A stretch of 64,000 bases of DNA. Origin: Gracilimonas sp046602855 (GTDB lineage Bacteria > Bacteroidota > Rhodothermia > Balneolales > Balneolaceae). The notes under the pieces are model-generated. The model did no database searches, was not told the DNA's origin, and saw only the letters and a program-made list of their open reading frames with translations. The stretch is taken from contig NZ_JBKINJ010000001.1 in the NCBI RefSeq assembly GCF_046602855.1, forward strand, positions 1,116,001 to 1,180,000, read 5' to 3'. Each line of letters opens with the position of its first letter. The stretch's first letter is position 1. Below, one piece after another: positions 63,390-64,000 of the stretch. Position numbers and translations under genes: made by a program.

Positions 63390-64000
63390 GTGAAGAATTA
63401 CTACATAAACAAATTACAAACAGAAGACATAAAACCATTACTCCAAGACTATTGTAATGAACACTACATCCCTTTCTTGAAGAACAGTGACAGAAGAAAA
63501 CAAAGAGAGAGATACAAAAAACTAGTGACAGAGCAGGACAAGCAAGAAGCCATAAACAAATTTGTAAAGAAGTATACCAATAGGATCTACATACTACTTA
63601 GCAGTCTGTATGATCCTGACAATACTGAAGGAAGCTATCATTTTGATTGGTACTTCAGGGAGCAAAGTTGCAAATGGCAACAAGATATACTTAGCATTGA
63701 GCACAGAAAATTTCTGCTCAAATTCTGTTATAAAAATAGATTAATAGAGAGAGATAATAGAGATGGAGAGAAGTATGTATCTCCTAATGCAGGACTTGCT
63801 TATACACGTTGCTACAAGTACAGAGTAAATCCTAAGTACTACAGAGATGAACATACATGGCAAAAAAGATTTAGACTCAGAATTACTAAGAAGTACTTTG
63901 ATTCACTTAACAATAAGAAGAAAGCCAAGTACAAGGAAGAGAATACAAAACCAAAGCCTTCTGAGTTTGGACTGCAAAGAAAAGAACATTTTGATGAATG
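63390..64000 (+). CDS. unidentified protein, 5' part
   Basis: Starts with GTG at 63390, the first possible start after an in-frame TAA, and stays open to the window edge (203 codons visible). The product is basic and tyrosine-rich, with segments FLLKFCYKNRLIERDN and YTRCYKYRVNPKYY that could be a winged-helix DNA-binding unit. AGA is the main Arg codon. It lies just after a repeat-rich A/T-rich region, as plasmid or phage replication genes often do. No family recognised; a translation check on the missing 3' part would settle it. Confidence 0.55.
   Translation, partial: MKNYYINKLQTEDIKPLLQDYCNEHYIPFLKNSDRRKQRERYKKLVTEQDKQEAINKFVKKYTNRIYILLSSLYDPDNTEGSYHFDWYFREQSCKWQQDILSIEHRKFLLKFCYKNRLIERDNRDGEKYVSPNAGLAYTRCYKYRVNPKYYRDEHTWQKRFRLRITKKYFDSLNNKKKAKYKEENTKPKPSEFGLQRKEHFDE

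Noticed and set aside
1..64000. CRISPR array, tRNA or rRNA genes
   Set aside because: No regular repeat-spacer pattern and no convincing T-arm/acceptor combination was seen by eye; a tRNA scan would be decisive.

Overview
The window looks like chromosomal DNA of a marine, aerobic, Bacteroidota-type bacterium, most likely of the Balneolota/Rhodothermota branch. This is inferred from gene content: a full-length SprA (type IX secretion/gliding translocon), a DUF2723 membrane protein, Crp/Fnr and YbeY proteins of the Bacteroidetes variant, HprK next to a hibernation factor, and enzymes fitting a salinixanthin-like acylated carotenoid glycoside. Most genes lack a clear Shine-Dalgarno sequence. No rRNA, tRNA or CRISPR array was found.

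Region 1 (1-45.3 kb) is mostly ordinary core genome. It opens with the 3' part of an S9 peptidase gene, then a Crp/Fnr regulator with a DUF2892 protein. A decayed 1 kb stretch follows, ending in a methyltransferase flanked by two integron attC-like sites (3.35-4.13 kb). Next come a PfpI-like stress protein, a sodium symporter, and a run of plus-strand genes (DUF2723, hypothetical, ybeY, DUF445, subtilase, FAD oxidoreductase, ferric-iron permease) facing the matching iron-binding lipoprotein, which has a metalloregulator-like palindrome upstream. The 19-38 kb part holds housekeeping genes (yajQ, FKBP, RlmL-like, xerC, hpf, hprK, M23 and M28 peptidases, TrmH-like, an OmpR-type regulator, rsmI, lnt). 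It also holds a likely carotenoid-tailoring group (acyltransferase, CrtC-like hydratase, GT2). Two genes are broken or shortened by in-frame TAG codons. sprA fills 38.0-45.3 kb.

Region 2 (45.3-64 kb) is a more A/T-rich accessory island. It holds a YbjQ/zinc-ribbon protein, secreted and MORN-repeat lipoproteins, two BspA-like lipoproteins with 11 repeats each, a small serine recombinase preceded by two palindromes, and an orphan HTH gene with a decayed copy. A pair of 184-residue paralogues is followed by a translationally coupled 50-residue ORF. A GIY-YIG protein and an AAA ATPase with a small partner also lie here. The ATPase locus occurs three times: intact (56.4-57.8 kb), as a version lacking the ATPase domain with the two genes fused (61.3-61.9 kb), and as a fragment (48.1-48.3 kb). 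The first two share a long non-coding leader better conserved than the proteins.

Between 58.2 and 61.2 kb three minus-strand units (a PD-(D/E)xK-like protein, a zinc-ribbon plus SIR2-like pair, and a secreted protein) are separated by three imperfect palindromes of 115-130 bp with attC-type ends. No integrase is visible, so this may be a cassette cluster without integrase carrying a candidate defence operon. The window ends in a very A/T-rich, repeat-bearing stretch followed by an unidentified partial gene.
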